Assembly (NCBI RefSeq): GCF_002557795.1 | Contig: NZ_CP023777.1 | Coordinates: 186,001 to 250,000 of the forward strand | Direction of reading: 5' to 3' | DNA from: Chitinophaga caeni | Lineage (GTDB): Bacteria > Bacteroidota > Bacteroidia > Chitinophagales > Chitinophagaceae | DNA length: 64,000 bases | Shown: positions 1-10,400 of the stretch, in pieces | Layout of the letters: each line of letters starts with the position of its first letter | Numbering within the stretch: the first letter of the stretch is position 1 | Translations under genes and position numbers: made by a program | The notes under the pieces: model-generated | The model's database searches: none | The model's input: the letters and a program-made list of their open reading frames with translations, nothing else | What the model was told of the DNA's origin: nothing

Positions 1-336
1 AGGAATAAAGCTATCGATTTCAGGAGGAAACAAGCGAATTTTCACCATGTAGATTTATTGGAGGATATACATGTTGAGATCGCGTTGGAAAGCAACCCGG
101 AAGAAATGATGATATCAGCCGAAATGGTGCGTAGATTGGAGCTGAGCATCGAGCAGCTCCCGCCCAAATGCAAAATGATTTACCTGCTCATAAAGCAATA
201 CGGCCTTAAATACCAAGAAGTAGCTAACATCTTGAACCTTTCTATCAAGACGGTGGAAAACCAGTTATCAATCGCGGTTAAGAGATTAACAACAGCCGTG
301 AAGTTCAGCTTCGAAAAAGAAGAGCATCATAAATAA
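1..336 (+). CDS. ECF-type RNA polymerase sigma factor, C-terminal part (cut by window edge)
   Basis: The frame is open from base 1, so the gene begins outside the window and only about 111 C-terminal residues are seen. The first residues (RNKAIDFRRK) look like the end of region 2. The remainder is a region 4 helix-turn-helix: a stretch LPPKCKMIYLLIKQYGLKYQEVANILNLSIKTVENQL, broken here as LPPKCKMIYLL then YQEVANILNLSIKTVENQL, is typical of Bacteroidota ECF factors that read -35-type elements. The TTG at 58 is not a start, because homologous sequence continues upstream of it. The usual partner, a FecR anti-sigma gene, is not found downstream: the next gene is on the other strand. Confidence 0.85.
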   Translation, partial: RNKAIDFRRKQANFHHVDLLEDIHVEIALESNPEEMMISAEMVRRLELSIEQLPPKCKMIYLLIKQYGLKYQEVANILNLSIKTVENQLSIAVKRLTTAVKFSFEKEEHHK

Positions 337-455
337 AATAATACGCAGCTAAAGTCTGATGCTTTTTTCAAACTACATAATATTATTTTAATAAAAATAA
401 CTGCACTCTGAATAATTGATATAAAAATTAAGAAGGGGCTTTTATATATACTTCA

Positions 456-1088
456 TCAGAACAGACCGTACAGTTCCGCATCTACTTTAGAAATGATTTC
501 GCCCAAGTCAGCTTCGTTGTCGGGGAATTTATTTTGATCTACATCGATAATTAACAAAGGACCTTCCGTATATTTTTCGATCCAGTTGTTGTAATACTCG
601 TTCAGGCGTTTTAGATAATCGAGACGGATATTTTCTTCGTATTCCCTACCGCGTTTTTGGATTTGGGCAACCAAGGTCGGAACGGATGCTTGTAAATAAA
701 TCAACAAATCCGGTGGTTTTACCAATGACTTTAGGGTTGTAAAGAAGTTAAAATAATTATCGAAATCCCTTTTTGTCATCAAGCCCATCTCGTATAAGTT
801 AGGCGCGAAGATATGGGCATCCTCATACACGGTACGATCCTGGATAATGGTTTCTTTCCCATTGGCAATTTCTACCAATTGCTTGATACGGCTGTGTAAA
901 AAATATATCTGCAAATTAAAAGACCAGCGTGGCATATCCTCGTAGAAGTCATTGAGGTAAGGGTTGTGTTCAACATCTTCAAAATGGGCTGTCCATTTGT
1001 AGTGTTTAGCCAACATTTCAGTAAGTGTGGTTTTTCCTGCGCCGATATTCCCGGCTACCGCGATATGCTTGATCTTATTCTTTGCCAT
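456..1088 (-). CDS. Deoxynucleoside kinase (dCK/dGK family)
   Basis: This 210-residue protein phosphorylates deoxynucleosides in nucleotide salvage. The P-loop GNIGAGKT is at residues 13-20 and a DR-type motif (QDRTVYED) lies near the middle, matching the deoxyadenosine/deoxyguanosine/deoxycytidine kinase family in length and motif order. The substrate base cannot be told from sequence alone. The start is an ATG at 1088 with the usual short N-terminus ahead of the P-loop. It lies downstream of trpS on the same strand, but a strong terminator hairpin (1119-1170) separates them, so it probably has its own promoter. Confidence 0.9.
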   Translation of the reverse strand: MAKNKIKHIAVAGNIGAGKTTLTEMLAKHYKWTAHFEDVEHNPYLNDFYEDMPRWSFNLQIYFLHSRIKQLVEIANGKETIIQDRTVYEDAHIFAPNLYEMGLMTKRDFDNYFNFFTTLKSLVKPPDLLIYLQASVPTLVAQIQKRGREYEENIRLDYLKRLNEYYNNWIEKYTEGPLLIIDVDQNKFPDNEADLGEIISKVDAELYGLF

Positions 1089-1118
1089 GCCCGTGGGGAA
1101 GGTTGTTTCGTTATATAT

Positions 1119-1170
1119 AAAAAAGGCAGCTTTATGTTGATGTTATAAAACATCTTACATAAAGCCAGCC
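1119..1170 (-). terminator. Long rho-independent terminator of trpS
   Basis: Two nested stems (GCTTTATGT with ACATAAAGC, and GATGTT with AACATC around a TATA loop) give a hairpin of about 46 nt at 1125-1170. On the minus strand it is followed by a run of U (the A run at 1119-1124). It sits between the trpS stop and the kinase start. Confidence 0.8.
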
Positions 1171-1207
1171 GTATGAAATTAATAAATTTTTGTTGGTAAC
1201 AAAACTG

Positions 1208-2212
1208 CTAATAATAATGTATACCGATTAGCTTCCTAGCCTCGCCCAAAGTTTTGGCAGCGCTTTCCCTTGCTTTCTCCGCACCTTGCTTCAAAATCTT
1301 TTGCAGGTAAGCGGTATCTTCCTGGATACTTTTCGCTTTCTCGCGGATAGGCGCGATAAATTTTACCATATCTTCACCGAGTTGCTTTTTCATATCCCCG
1401 TAACGGATCGTGCATTCGTTATACGCCTTCTCATACCCTGTTACGACATCCGGGGCAGAAACCAGTTTCATCAATGCAAACAGGTTTTCGATAATTTCAG
1501 GTTTCTGGCTGTTCATTTCCGTTGGTCCGGCATCAGATTTTGCTTTCAGGATTTTTTTGCGGATCAGGTCATCATCATCTGCCAGGTACAAAGTAGCCAT
1601 CTGGTTTTCGCTCTTACTCATCTTGCCGGTGCCGTCGAGGCTCGGGATTTTCACCAGTTGACTCCCGTAAGTAAAGGCTTGCGGTTCGGGAAACAGTTCA
1701 CCGTAACGGTTATTGAAACGCTGCGCGAAATTACGGCTCATCTCCAGGTGCTGCTCCTGGTCTTTCCCGACCGGAACTTTCACGGCCTTGTGGATTAAAA
1801 TATCCGCCGACATCAGCACTGGATAAGTTAACAATCCCGCGTTAACATTTTCCGGGTTTTGCCTTACTTTATCTTTAAAGGTAGGTACTTTCTCCAGTTC
1901 ACCTTTGTATGCCAACATGTTCAAAAGGAGGTATAATTCGGCTATTTCCGGGATATCACTTTGCGCGTACAAGGTAACTTTTTCAGGATCTAACCCGGAG
2001 CCGATATTTTCAGCTAAAACCCGGTAAACATTTCCCCGCAAATCCTTCGGATCGGGATGCGTAGTCAATGAATGCCAATCTGCTACGAAGAAATAACAAT
2101 TATATTCTTCTTGCATCCTGATATAGTTGTGGATCGCACCAAAATAATTCCCCAGGTGTAAAAAACCGGTAGAGCGGATACCGCTCACTACTATTTCCTT
2201 TTCTGTTGCCAT
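1208..2212 (-). CDS. trpS: Tryptophanyl-tRNA synthetase
   Basis: This class I synthetase charges tRNA-Trp with tryptophan in the cytoplasm. The HIGH-type motif reads HLGN (residues 19-22) after GIRSTG, and the KMSKS motif is intact in GTGKMSKSE near residue 200. The length of 334 residues is normal for bacterial TrpRS. I chose the ATG at 2212 (MATEKEIVVSG); a TTG four codons upstream is also in frame but unlikely. It is a single gene ended by the hairpin at 1119-1170. Confidence 0.95.
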   Translation of the reverse strand: MATEKEIVVSGIRSTGFLHLGNYFGAIHNYIRMQEEYNCYFFVADWHSLTTHPDPKDLRGNVYRVLAENIGSGLDPEKVTLYAQSDIPEIAELYLLLNMLAYKGELEKVPTFKDKVRQNPENVNAGLLTYPVLMSADILIHKAVKVPVGKDQEQHLEMSRNFAQRFNNRYGELFPEPQAFTYGSQLVKIPSLDGTGKMSKSENQMATLYLADDDDLIRKKILKAKSDAGPTEMNSQKPEIIENLFALMKLVSAPDVVTGYEKAYNECTIRYGDMKKQLGEDMVKFIAPIREKAKSIQEDTAYLQKILKQGAEKARESAAKTLGEARKLIGIHYY

Positions 2213-2370
2213 AATGAGGCGCAATTTAATAAAAGTTGGCTTCTCCGCGGTCTAAAATCTTAACAGCATTTTCTGAAATTGCTATCCTGTAAGTCGCCGT
2301 TTATCACTATTTTTGAGAAATAGTACCGTATTATTTAAAAAATATTATATATTTCGTTTAACTTGATTTT

Positions 2371-2661
2371 ATGGAAGTGAATGATGCGCTTATCGACCAA
2401 TTAGCGAACTTGGCCCGCTTGGAGTTTGACCCGCAGGAAAAGGCCAACATCCGCAAAGATTTGGAAGAGATGATCACCATGGTAGAAAAATTAGGGGAAC
2501 TTGACACTTCCAACGTGAAACCTTTACTCCATTTAACCGAAGAAGTGAATATGCTGCGCGAGGATGTCGTAGTACCGAACATCAGCCGTGAACAGGCTCT
2601 CAGCAACGCGCCTTCGGCCAATAATGAATATTTCCAAGTACCAAAAGTCATTAAGAAATAA
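2371..2661 (+). CDS. gatC: Aspartyl/glutamyl-tRNA amidotransferase subunit C
   Basis: This 96-residue GatC-type subunit stabilises the GatCAB complex that converts misacylated Glu-tRNA-Gln or Asp-tRNA-Asn to the amide form. It shows the family pattern: an N-terminal helix with LANLARLEF, then [24 protein letters not shown], and the late [10 protein letters not shown]. gatA and gatB are not in the window, which is common for this subunit in Bacteroidota. The next gene starts 2 bp after its stop, so the two are probably cotranscribed. Confidence 0.93.
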   Translation: MEVNDALIDQLANLARLEFDPQEKANIRKDLEEMITMVEKLGELDTSNVKPLLHLTEEVNMLREDVVVPNISREQALSNAPSANNEYFQVPKVIKK

Positions 2662-2663
2662 TT

Positions 2664-3374
2664 ATGGCACAACAGGCAGTTATCCACCTTGAAGAAATCC
2701 GCAAAAGTTACTTTATCGGCAAAAATGAATTGCCTGTATTAAAAGGAATCACCCTCGATATTCTGAAAAATGAATACGTCGCATTGATGGGTCCATCAGG
2801 ATCCGGTAAATCCACCCTGATGAACATCCTCGGTTGCCTCGACACGCCCACCAGCGGCAAATATATCCTTAGTGGCCATGACGTGAGCAAGATGCCCGAT
2901 GATGCTTTGGCACTCGTCCGTAATAAAGAAATCGGTTTCGTATTCCAACAGTTTAACCTGATGCCCCGCTTGACGGCGCTTGAAAACGTGGCCGTACCGC
3001 TGATTTACGCGGGCATCAACAGGAAAGAACGCGAAGAAAAAGCCAAGTTCATGCTTGAAAGAGTAGGCTTGGGCTCCCGTTATAAACACAAGCCCAATGA
3101 ACTTTCCGGGGGACAATGTCAAAGGGTAGCCATCGCGCGCGCCCTTGTAAATGACCCCTCCTTGATATTAGCAGATGAACCTACCGGTAACCTCGATTCC
3201 AAAACTTCCGTGGAAATCATGGAAATTTTCGGCAGCATCCACAATTCCGGCAACACGGTGGTATTAGTAACCCACGAGGAAGACATCGCGGAACACGCCC
3301 GCCGCGTTGTGCGTTTGAGAGATGGCATTATCGAATCAGACAAGCTCAATGCGCATCATATAGTACATTCTTAA
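2664..3374 (+). CDS. ABC transporter ATP-binding protein (LolD/MacB/FtsE class)
   Basis: This 236-residue ATPase has Walker [10 protein letters not shown] (43-51), Q-loop FQQFN (about 94-98), signature LSGGQ (147-151), Walker B ILADEP (168-173) and the switch histidine in VLVTHEED. Length and the segment around Walker A match the LolD/MacB subfamily, whose members power lipoprotein release or macrolide/peptide export with a separate MacB-type permease. No permease gene is adjacent, so the partner must be encoded elsewhere. It follows gatC at 2 bp and likely shares its mRNA. Confidence 0.9.
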   Translation: MAQQAVIHLEEIRKSYFIGKNELPVLKGITLDILKNEYVALMGPSGSGKSTLMNILGCLDTPTSGKYILSGHDVSKMPDDALALVRNKEIGFVFQQFNLMPRLTALENVAVPLIYAGINRKEREEKAKFMLERVGLGSRYKHKPNELSGGQCQRVAIARALVNDPSLILADEPTGNLDSKTSVEIMEIFGSIHNSGNTVVLVTHEEDIAEHARRVVRLRDGIIESDKLNAHHIVHS

Positions 3375-3407
3375 TTTTGCCGCTTTATCATAGATAAGTG
3401 ATATTTG
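3375..3407 (+). promoter_or_regulatory. Bacteroidota-type promoter for the cobalamin adenosyltransferase gene
   Basis: TTTTG at 3375-3379 and GATATTTG at 3400-3407 (one mismatch to TAnnTTTG) are separated by 20 bp. Transcription would begin near 3415, which rules out the in-frame GTG at 3398 as the start and supports the ATG at 3449 or 3455. Confidence 0.55.
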
Positions 3408-3448
3408 TAAGGTATTTCCTGATTTACCTCACCAATATCACTTTTTTT

Positions 3449-4015
3449 ATGGCAATGAAAATCTATACCAAGACGGGAGATAAAGGTAAAACTTCCTTGA
3501 TCGGCGGAACGAAAGTCCCGAAAAGTCATATCCGCATCGAATCTTACGGAACAGTTGACGAATTAAACTCATATATAGGCTTGGTCAATGATTATATCGC
3601 TGATCCACCAGGTCAAGCCATGCTGCGCGAAATACAAGATCGCTTATTTACCGTGGGAGCTGCCCTAGCATGCGATCCGGAAAAGGAAACGAAGATGAGT
3701 ATTCCCGATTTGCATGATTCTGATATCAGCCTATTGGAACAGGAGATCGACAGGATGAACGACGTGTTGCCGGCGATGAAATTTTTTATATTACCCGGTG
3801 GCCACGTAGCAGTATCGACCTGCCACATTGCGCGTTGTGTTTGCCGGAGGGCAGAACGCCTATGCGTACAGATGCACGAAGAGGAAATGTTCGTAGAGCC
3901 GAAGGTGCTGCAATACTTAAACCGTTTGAGTGATTACTTATTCGTGTTGGCGAGGTATACGGCACATCAATTACAGGTTGCTGAAATTCCTTGGAAACCC
4001 AGGGTACAAGGCTAA
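3449..4015 (+). CDS. Cob(I)alamin adenosyltransferase, PduO type
   Basis: This 188-residue enzyme transfers the adenosyl group of ATP to cob(I)alamin to make adenosylcobalamin. Family motifs are the N-terminal TKTGDKGKTSLIGG, then GTVDELNSYIG, and the ATP/cobalamin-contact helix ARCVCRRAER. The start is ATG 3449 (MAMKIYTKTG) or ATG 3455; a GTG 17 codons upstream lies within the promoter and is rejected. It is flanked by unrelated housekeeping genes and no other B12 gene is nearby, so it probably serves cofactor salvage. Confidence 0.92.
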   Translation: MAMKIYTKTGDKGKTSLIGGTKVPKSHIRIESYGTVDELNSYIGLVNDYIADPPGQAMLREIQDRLFTVGAALACDPEKETKMSIPDLHDSDISLLEQEIDRMNDVLPAMKFFILPGGHVAVSTCHIARCVCRRAERLCVQMHEEEMFVEPKVLQYLNRLSDYLFVLARYTAHQLQVAEIPWKPRVQG

Positions 4016-4023
4016 TCCGGGTC

Positions 4024-4057
4024 TTTTATAGAAATACGGGCTTATTTAGTAGATTTG
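4024..4057 (+). promoter_or_regulatory. Bacteroidota-type promoter of tyrS
   Basis: A perfect -7 element TAGATTTG lies at 4050-4057, about 20 bp upstream of the tyrS ATG. A partial -33 element (TTTTA, 4024-4028) sits about 21 bp before it. Confidence 0.55.
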
Positions 4058-4076
4058 CAAAAATTTTTAAACAACG

Positions 4077-5360
4077 ATGAATCTCATTGAAGAATTGCGC
4101 TGGCGTGGAATGGTGCAAGATATGATGCCAGGCACGGAAGAACAATTACTGAAAGAAATGACATCCGGCTACGTAGGATTTGATCCCACGGCGGATTCTC
4201 TACATATCGGCAACCTGGTTCCGATCATGCTGTTAAAGCATTTGCAAAGGGCAGGTCATAAACCTTATGCATTGGTTGGCGGCGCAACGGGGATGGTAGG
4301 CGACCCTTCCTTCAAAGCTGAAGAAAGGAAAATGCTCGATCTCGATACGCTGCAACATAACCAAAACTGCATCAAGGCGCAATTGGAAAAGTTCCTGGAC
4401 TTTGATCCTGCATTACCCAATGCTGCCGAGATGGTGAATAACTACGACTGGTTTAAAAATATTTCATTCCTGGATTTTATCCGGGACACCGGGAAACATA
4501 TTACCGTGAATTATATGATGGCCAAGGACTCTGTTAAAAAGAGGATCGAGGGCGACAACGGGATGTCGTTTACCGAATTTACATACCAATTAATCCAGGG
4601 TTACGACTTCTTCCATTTGTACAGTAACAATAATGTGAAATTGCAGATGGGCGGTTCCGATCAATGGGGCAATATCGTAACAGGTACGGAGCTGATCCGC
4701 CGTAAATCCGGTGGTGAAGCATTTGCCTTTACTTGTCCATTGGTTAAAAAAGCAGACGGCACCAAGTTCGGCAAATCCGAAAAAGGCAATATCTGGTTAG
4801 ACGCAACCAAAACCTCCCCCTACGAATTTTACCAGTTCTGGGTAAATGCCAGCGATGAGGATGCGGCACAGTGGATCAAGACCTTCACCTTCTTGGATGA
4901 AGCTACCATCAACGGTATTATCGCTGAGCATGATGAAGATCGCGGTAAGAAAGTATTGCAAAAACGTTTGGCAGAAGAGGTTACCGTCTTCATCCACGGT
5001 AAAGCAGAATACGATTTAGCTTTAGCGGCAACTCAAATCTTGTTTGGTAAAGCATCCATGGATGTGTTGAAAGCTTTTTCGGAAGAAGCGTTATTGAAAG
5101 TAATGTCCGGTGTACCGAAAGCGGCGATACCGATGGCAGAATTGGAGTCGAACGTGGATATCGTGAGCTTCTTGGCAAATGCAAAAATTTTCAGCAGCAA
5201 AGGCGAGGCAAGGAAAGCCGTGCAAAACGGCGGTGTGAGCATCAACTGCGAGAAAGTGCAAGGGATTGAATATGTTGTGAATAAAGATTTATTGTTTACG
5301 GGCAAGTATATTCTTTTCCAAAAAGGAAAGAAAAGCTACGTGTTGGTAAACGCTGAATAA
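4077..5360 (+). CDS. tyrS: Tyrosyl-tRNA synthetase
   Basis: This 427-residue class I synthetase charges tRNA-Tyr. The HIGH-type motif is HIGN (43-46) and the KMSKS-type motif is KFGKS (230-234). The GGSDQWGN segment that contacts tyrosine and ATP lies between them. The C-terminal about 70 residues ([19 protein letters not shown] onward) are the S4-like RNA-binding domain usual in bacterial TyrRS. The ATG at 4077 is preceded by a clear promoter. A terminator at 5407-5452 ends the unit. Confidence 0.96.
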   Translation: MNLIEELRWRGMVQDMMPGTEEQLLKEMTSGYVGFDPTADSLHIGNLVPIMLLKHLQRAGHKPYALVGGATGMVGDPSFKAEERKMLDLDTLQHNQNCIKAQLEKFLDFDPALPNAAEMVNNYDWFKNISFLDFIRDTGKHITVNYMMAKDSVKKRIEGDNGMSFTEFTYQLIQGYDFFHLYSNNNVKLQMGGSDQWGNIVTGTELIRRKSGGEAFAFTCPLVKKADGTKFGKSEKGNIWLDATKTSPYEFYQFWVNASDEDAAQWIKTFTFLDEATINGIIAEHDEDRGKKVLQKRLAEEVTVFIHGKAEYDLALAATQILFGKASMDVLKAFSEEALLKVMSGVPKAAIPMAELESNVDIVSFLANAKIFSSKGEARKAVQNGGVSINCEKVQGIEYVVNKDLLFTGKYILFQKGKKSYVLVNAE

Positions 5361-5406
5361 TAATACTATTTGTCATCCCGGTATTAATTTGGATGACGGC
5401 CCTTAA

Positions 5407-5452
5407 GAAAGGGATGCTAGAACTCCGTTCAGGCATCCCTTTCTATTTTTTT
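5407..5452 (+). terminator. Rho-independent terminator of tyrS
   Basis: A perfect 11-bp stem, GAAAGGGATGC (5407-5417) with GCATCCCTTTC (5433-5443), is followed by TATTTTTTT. A weaker hairpin (GTCATCC 5372-5378 with GGATGAC 5391-5397) precedes it. Confidence 0.9.
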
Positions 5453-5499
5453 ATCCGGCAGGACTCATGAAATTGTTGAAATCCTGGAAATATTCGCTT

Positions 5500-5681
5500 G
5501 TTCGAGCTTCCAAGCTCGGACTCCCCCGCGGAACAAGATTCTACAGGTAGAATATCGTGTTCGGCTGCATTAGAAATCTAACAATTGGCCGATTATGGTA
5601 AGAGGTGTGTGCACTTTTCGTTTCCGATTATACTGTAAATACTCGCAATGGCAGGTGGGTCCGAGCTTGGAAGCTCGAACC
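5500..5681. repeat. Palindrome-ended repeat unit, locus 1 copy 1
   Basis: A 182-bp unit starts with GTTCGAGCTTCCAAGCTCGG and ends with the reverse complement of that sequence, so it has terminal inverted repeats of about 22 bp. Each terminus is itself nearly palindromic (CGAGCTT, two bases, AAGCTCG). The interior has no convincing coding frame. By eye about nine in ten positions match copy 2 at 5816-5998. Confidence 0.85.
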
Positions 5682-5815
5682 AGCTAAAATTTTGGATATT
5701 CCGGTAAAGTTCTGGTATTCAAATTATATCTCGAACAAGCTAAGGTTTCGGATATTTCGCTAAAGATTCTTCTTCAGGCATTCAAATTATATCTAACAAT
5801 AATCTGCCACCGCTA
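5682..5815. repeat. Spacer with diverged short duplications between the two repeat copies
   Basis: The spacer has two successive versions of a segment beginning AGCTAA and TTGGATATT/TCGGATATT and ending CAAATTATATCT. A third, shorter relative (GATTTTGAACATTTCGGTAAAG) follows copy 2 at 6005-6028, and a fourth follows the locus at 15050. The flank therefore seems to travel with the repeat unit. Confidence 0.6.
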
Positions 5816-5998
5816 GTTCGAGCTTCCAAGCTCGGACTCCCCCGTGGAACAACGTCCTACTGGTAGAATATCGTGTTCGGCAGCATTAGAAATCTAACAA
5901 TTGGCCGATTATGGTAAGAGGTGCGAGAACTTTTTCCTTTCCGATAACACTGTAAATACTCCCAATGGCAGGTGGGTCCGAGCTTGGAAGCTCGAACC
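5816..5998. repeat. Palindrome-ended repeat unit, locus 1 copy 2
   Basis: This 183-bp direct copy of 5500-5681 has the same inverted termini. The best conserved part of the interior includes TAGAATATCGTGTTCGGC and TCTAACAATTGGCCGATTA. Differences cluster in the last third. Confidence 0.85.
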
Positions 5999-6114
5999 TG
6001 CAAAGATTTTGAACATTTCGGTAAAGCATTCAAAAAACGAACTAGGTTTCGAACGTCCATAATTTATAATACACTACCACAAATATTAACATATCAATAT
6101 AATATCAAAATATT

Positions 6115-6149
6115 AAAAAAAGGATGCCAGTTAGCACTAGCATCCTTTT
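6115..6149. terminator. Bidirectional terminator hairpin
   Basis: AAAAGGATGC (6118-6127) pairs with GCATCCTTTT (6140-6149), with an A run on one side and T run on the other. It lies 24 bp beyond the stop of the minus-strand amidohydrolase gene and would end that operon. Confidence 0.8.
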
Positions 6150-6172
6150 CTATATTGACAAAACAACGGTAT

Positions 6173-7459
6173 TTATTTTAAGCCGTATTTATACTTGTAC
6201 CTTTCGTACAATTGTTTTTGCTTATTATCCAGGCTTACATTACGGCCTTGAATAAAGGCATCGGTAATGATACTGGATTTCATATCCAAGATATCCCCGG
6301 TGCTGATCACAATATTCGCATCTTTACCAACTTCCAGCGAACCGGTAGTCTTGTCGATGCCGAGAACCTTAGCGGCATTGAGTGTGATGGCGCTCAGCGC
6401 TTGTTCCTTGGAAAGACCGTAAGCGCTGGCAGTTCCCGCGTTAAACATCAGGTTACGTTGTTGCCAAAAACCTTCATTACTGATACAGAATAATACGCCT
6501 GCCTGTTGCAGTTCATAAGCCGTTTTGTAAGGCTGATCTACTGCATCATCTTGCATAACCGGCAAGCTATGCGGTTGTGCCAGGATAACGGGGATATTAT
6601 TCTCCGCTAAAATTTTCGCGATCAAATGGCTGTCCGTTCCACCTACGATTACCACGTCAAAATTAAATTCCTTTGCAAAATCTACAGCTATCAGCATCTC
6701 TTTCACCAATTCGCAATGGATAAATAATTTCTGTGACCTATCAAACAAACCCTTTACTGCTTCATATTTCAGGTTGGTTTCGGCTGGTTTGGGTGCATCC
6801 AGGTAAGCCTTCGCATCACGGAAGAAAGACTTTACCGACGCTATTTGATCCATCGCTCTTTTGAGTGCATCATCTGAAGAACCGCCAGCTCTTCTGAATG
6901 GATTTGACCGAACCATCAAGCGGGGCATCCTGAAATGAATACCGTTATCAGCTTTGTAAGCCGCATCTTCCCAGTTCCATGCATCTAATTGTACTACGGA
7001 TGATGTACCGCTGATGAGGCCGCCTTCCGGTACCACGTTGGCCAACAGGATACCGTTGGATCGCAATGTCCCGATTACTTTAGAATCGGCGTTATAAGAA
7101 ACAAGGCTCCTGACGCTGGGATTCAACTCCCCTACTTCCCTGAAGTCGTTCGTAGCGCGAACTGCTTCAAATTCCGTCAAACCTAAATCACTGTCGGGTA
7201 CGATGATACCCGGGTAAACATGTTGCCCCTTGGCGTCCACAATTTTCCCTGTAGCCGTTACATTGCTGCCGACAGCCGTAATTTTGCCGCCATCAAAGGA
7301 GATGGAAGCATTGTTGAGTACCTGGCCGTTGCCGACGTGCACGGTAGCATTCACGATCGTGATAGGGCCGGATTGTGCCGGGGCCGGGTAAACTGTTGCT
7401 TGAGCGTGTATGGCGGTTGCAAAACAACATCCCGCAATTACACTGAATATTTTCTTCAT
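6173..7459 (-). CDS. Secreted amidohydrolase-fold protein lacking the usual HxH motif
   Basis: This 428-residue protein begins with a signal peptide (cleavage near AIHAQ-A, residue 20), followed by the urease/imidazolonepropionase-type composite domain: an N-terminal beta part (ITIVNATVHVGNGQVL), a TIM-barrel region, and the returning beta part (LEVGKDANIVIS). In active relatives the first barrel strand carries HSH or HAH after a PGLID-type turn. Here the equivalent is PGIIVPDSDLG (84-93) with no histidine, and the late catalytic Asp is replaced by SNEGFW. It is probably a non-classical or inactive member. It is cotranscribed with the larger paralogue 14 bp upstream. Confidence 0.85.
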   Translation of the reverse strand: MKKIFSVIAGCCFATAIHAQATVYPAPAQSGPITIVNATVHVGNGQVLNNASISFDGGKITAVGSNVTATGKIVDAKGQHVYPGIIVPDSDLGLTEFEAVRATNDFREVGELNPSVRSLVSYNADSKVIGTLRSNGILLANVVPEGGLISGTSSVVQLDAWNWEDAAYKADNGIHFRMPRLMVRSNPFRRAGGSSDDALKRAMDQIASVKSFFRDAKAYLDAPKPAETNLKYEAVKGLFDRSQKLFIHCELVKEMLIAVDFAKEFNFDVVIVGGTDSHLIAKILAENNIPVILAQPHSLPVMQDDAVDQPYKTAYELQQAGVLFCISNEGFWQQRNLMFNAGTASAYGLSKEQALSAITLNAAKVLGIDKTTGSLEVGKDANIVISTGDILDMKSSIITDAFIQGRNVSLDNKQKQLYERYKYKYGLK

Positions 7460-7473
7460 AGTTAAAGCTAGAT

Positions 7474-10400
7474 TTAGTATGATGATTGCGTTACCGATTG
7501 CGCATGTTGTTCTTCGAGGTCGAACAATTGACGTTGGTGCCCACCTCCGTCATCTTCACAATGCCAAAGCTGATCGATTGTGGGAGACGCTTTCTTCATC
7601 GGCCCGCCGCCTTTTTTCTCGGCCAAAATTTTCTGCATTAATGCATTTCTTTCCTTCGCGATTCTCGCTTGTAATTGTTGATCGTAATCACGGTCGAAAT
7701 ACACGGTACCATCCACGATTGTTTTCTCAGCTTTCGCATAAATACTTAATGGATGATCACTCCACAATACTAGGTCAGCATCTTTACCAACCTTGATACT
7801 ACCGGTACGATCATCGATGTGCAACAATTTAGCCGGGTTGATCGTCACCATTTCCAGGGCAGCAATTTCTTCCATACCGCCGTATTTCACGCTTTTCGCT
7901 GCTTCCTGGTTGAGGCGGCGAGCCATTTCGGCATCATCGGAGTTGATCGCTACCGTGAGACCTACACGTTGCATGATATTGGCGTTGTAAGGAATTGCAT
8001 CGGTCACTTCCATCTTGTAAGCCCACCAGTCGGCAAATGTAGAAGCTCCGGCATGATGAGCCTTCATCTTATCAGCGACCTTGTAGCCTTCCAGGATATG
8101 TGTAAAAGTATTCACGGTAAAATGGAAGCGGTCAGCCACTTTCATCAGCATATTAATTTCACTTTGCACGTACGAGTGACAAGTGATAAACCGTTTCTTA
8201 TTCAATATTTCAACCAAGGCTTCCAGTTCGAGATCGCGGCGTTTATTGGCGCCTGATTTCTCGTAATCTTGCGCGCGGGTAAAGGCATCTACCAACACTT
8301 GTTCAACCCCCATACGTGTTTGCGGGAAACGGGTAGTATTCCTTTCGCCCCAGTTGGACTGCTTCACGTTTTCACCCAAAGCGAATTTTATAAATGGATC
8401 CCAATTTGCAAATTTTAGTTCTTCGGCATTTTTGCCCCAGCGTAATTTGATCAGTTGCGTTTGACCGCCGATCACGTTAGCAGAACCATGTAAAATATGA
8501 GATGTAGTAACCCCTCCACTCAATTGCCTGTAAATGTTAATATCATCAGGATTCAATACATCCGCGATGCGTACTTCGGAAGTAACGGATTGCGTGCCTT
8601 CATTTACACCGCGGGTTACAGCGATATGGGAGTGTTCATCGATAATACCTGCCGTTAAATGTTTGCCCGTACCATCGATGACGCGGGCATTTCCGGCGGG
8701 TAAATTTTTACCGATCCGGGAGATTTTTCCATTCTTCACCAGCACATCGGTATTCTCCAATACGCCATCAGCTTCGCTCGTCCATACGGTAGCATTTTTT
8801 ATCAATATATCCTGTTCTGTAGGCATCGTTTCCCAACCGTAACCGGTAAAAGGATAATTGATCTTACTCAAGCTAGGGGCAGTCTCTTCTTTTTCTTTCT
8901 TTTCTTTGGGCGTGTATGCCTGGCTAAAAGTCATCGTCCAAAGAACAGGGTTACCCGCTTCATCGACACCGTTTCCGCTCCAGTTATTTTTACCGATCAC
9001 GCCGCTTAAGCGCAATTGTTCCTTCTTGTCTTTAGTTACCGGAACGACCAATTGGGCCAATTGCCCGTTGAGATCAATTTTCCCGCTCAAGGTATCGGCA
9101 GATAATACTGCCAATGAAGGCTTACTAGCAGCACCTTTTAGCTCTACGCGGTATGTTTTGCTGCCAACTGTTAAAGTATAGGTTCCGCGCAAGTCTTTCC
9201 AGCCGAGGTCATGCAGTTCGTATTTATTTCCCTGTACCCAGTTTTGGAAGATCACGGTACTTTCATCGAAGATAGGCCCCGAGGTCAACAGGAAGTTGGC
9301 CACTTTGCCGGCATCCAGACTACCTACCTGATCGTATACTTTCAGAACATTCGCAGGCGTTTTGGTTAATGCTTCCAGCGCAGCTTTTTCTGATAATCCA
9401 TATTTCATGGCTTTCCTGAGGTTGCCCATGAAAGATTTTACATCTTTTAAATCAGCCGCCGTTAAGCAGAAAGGAATCTTGGCCTTTTCGAATGCACCTG
9501 CTTCCGTGGGCGCCAGTTCCCAATGTTTCATATCGCTTAGAGCTACGAAGCGTGCATCGTTGGGGTCTTCGATGTCCATCGCGGCAGGGTAATCCAAGGG
9601 CAGGATAAATGTGGCCTTGGTTGCCCGCATTTCGGGGATACGCTGATATTCGTTTCCCCCGGCTTTTATGATGTATTGAACCCCGAATTCGTTACCGATT
9701 TTAACGGCTCTCAGGACATTCCATTTATCACCGGCATCAAAAATTTGCGGGTATTGCTGGATATCATTCCAAGCTTGGAGGCTTAAATTTACGCCTTCCT
9801 TGGCAGGCTTCGTTTTATACCATTGCGCATCCAGGTAAGATTGGCGCAATAGGGCGATGGCTCCCATCAGGGAACTCGGATAATTTTGTGTTGATGAACC
9901 TTTATCGAACGAATAATGCGCGGAGGCTTTTTCTTTCAAGATCACTTTATTCTCTCGCTCATCAGCTAAGGTTACGAATGTACCGGTGCCGCGGGCAATA
10001 CCATCTTCAATATGGGTAAGAACAGATCCAAAACCTTGCGCACGTAGGCTGCCCGCCTTTTTAGCATCCACTGTGAACTCGTTTACCGCGTTCACTTGGC
10101 TGCGGATAGCCTGATTCCAACCATAAGCTCCCGGCGTATTTGAAATGAATTGCGGGTTGCCATGGTAGCCGCTGGCGCCGCGGCTGGCATCCGGCGTACC
10201 ATAATCGCTATAGATATCAATAAACGAAGGATAAATAAATTTCCCTTTACAATCGATCACGACAGCATCCTTGGGGATGTTTACACTGCTGCCCACGGCA
10301 ACAATTTTGCCCTCGCGGATAATCAAAGTGGCATCATTGAGCTTGGAGTCTGCATCTTTTACGATGGTGGCATGGGTGAAGGCGTAACATGCTTGACTAG

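Noticed and set aside
3398..3448. GTG start for the cobalamin adenosyltransferase
   Set aside because: It lies inside the promoter -7 region and adds hydrophobic residues not found in the family.
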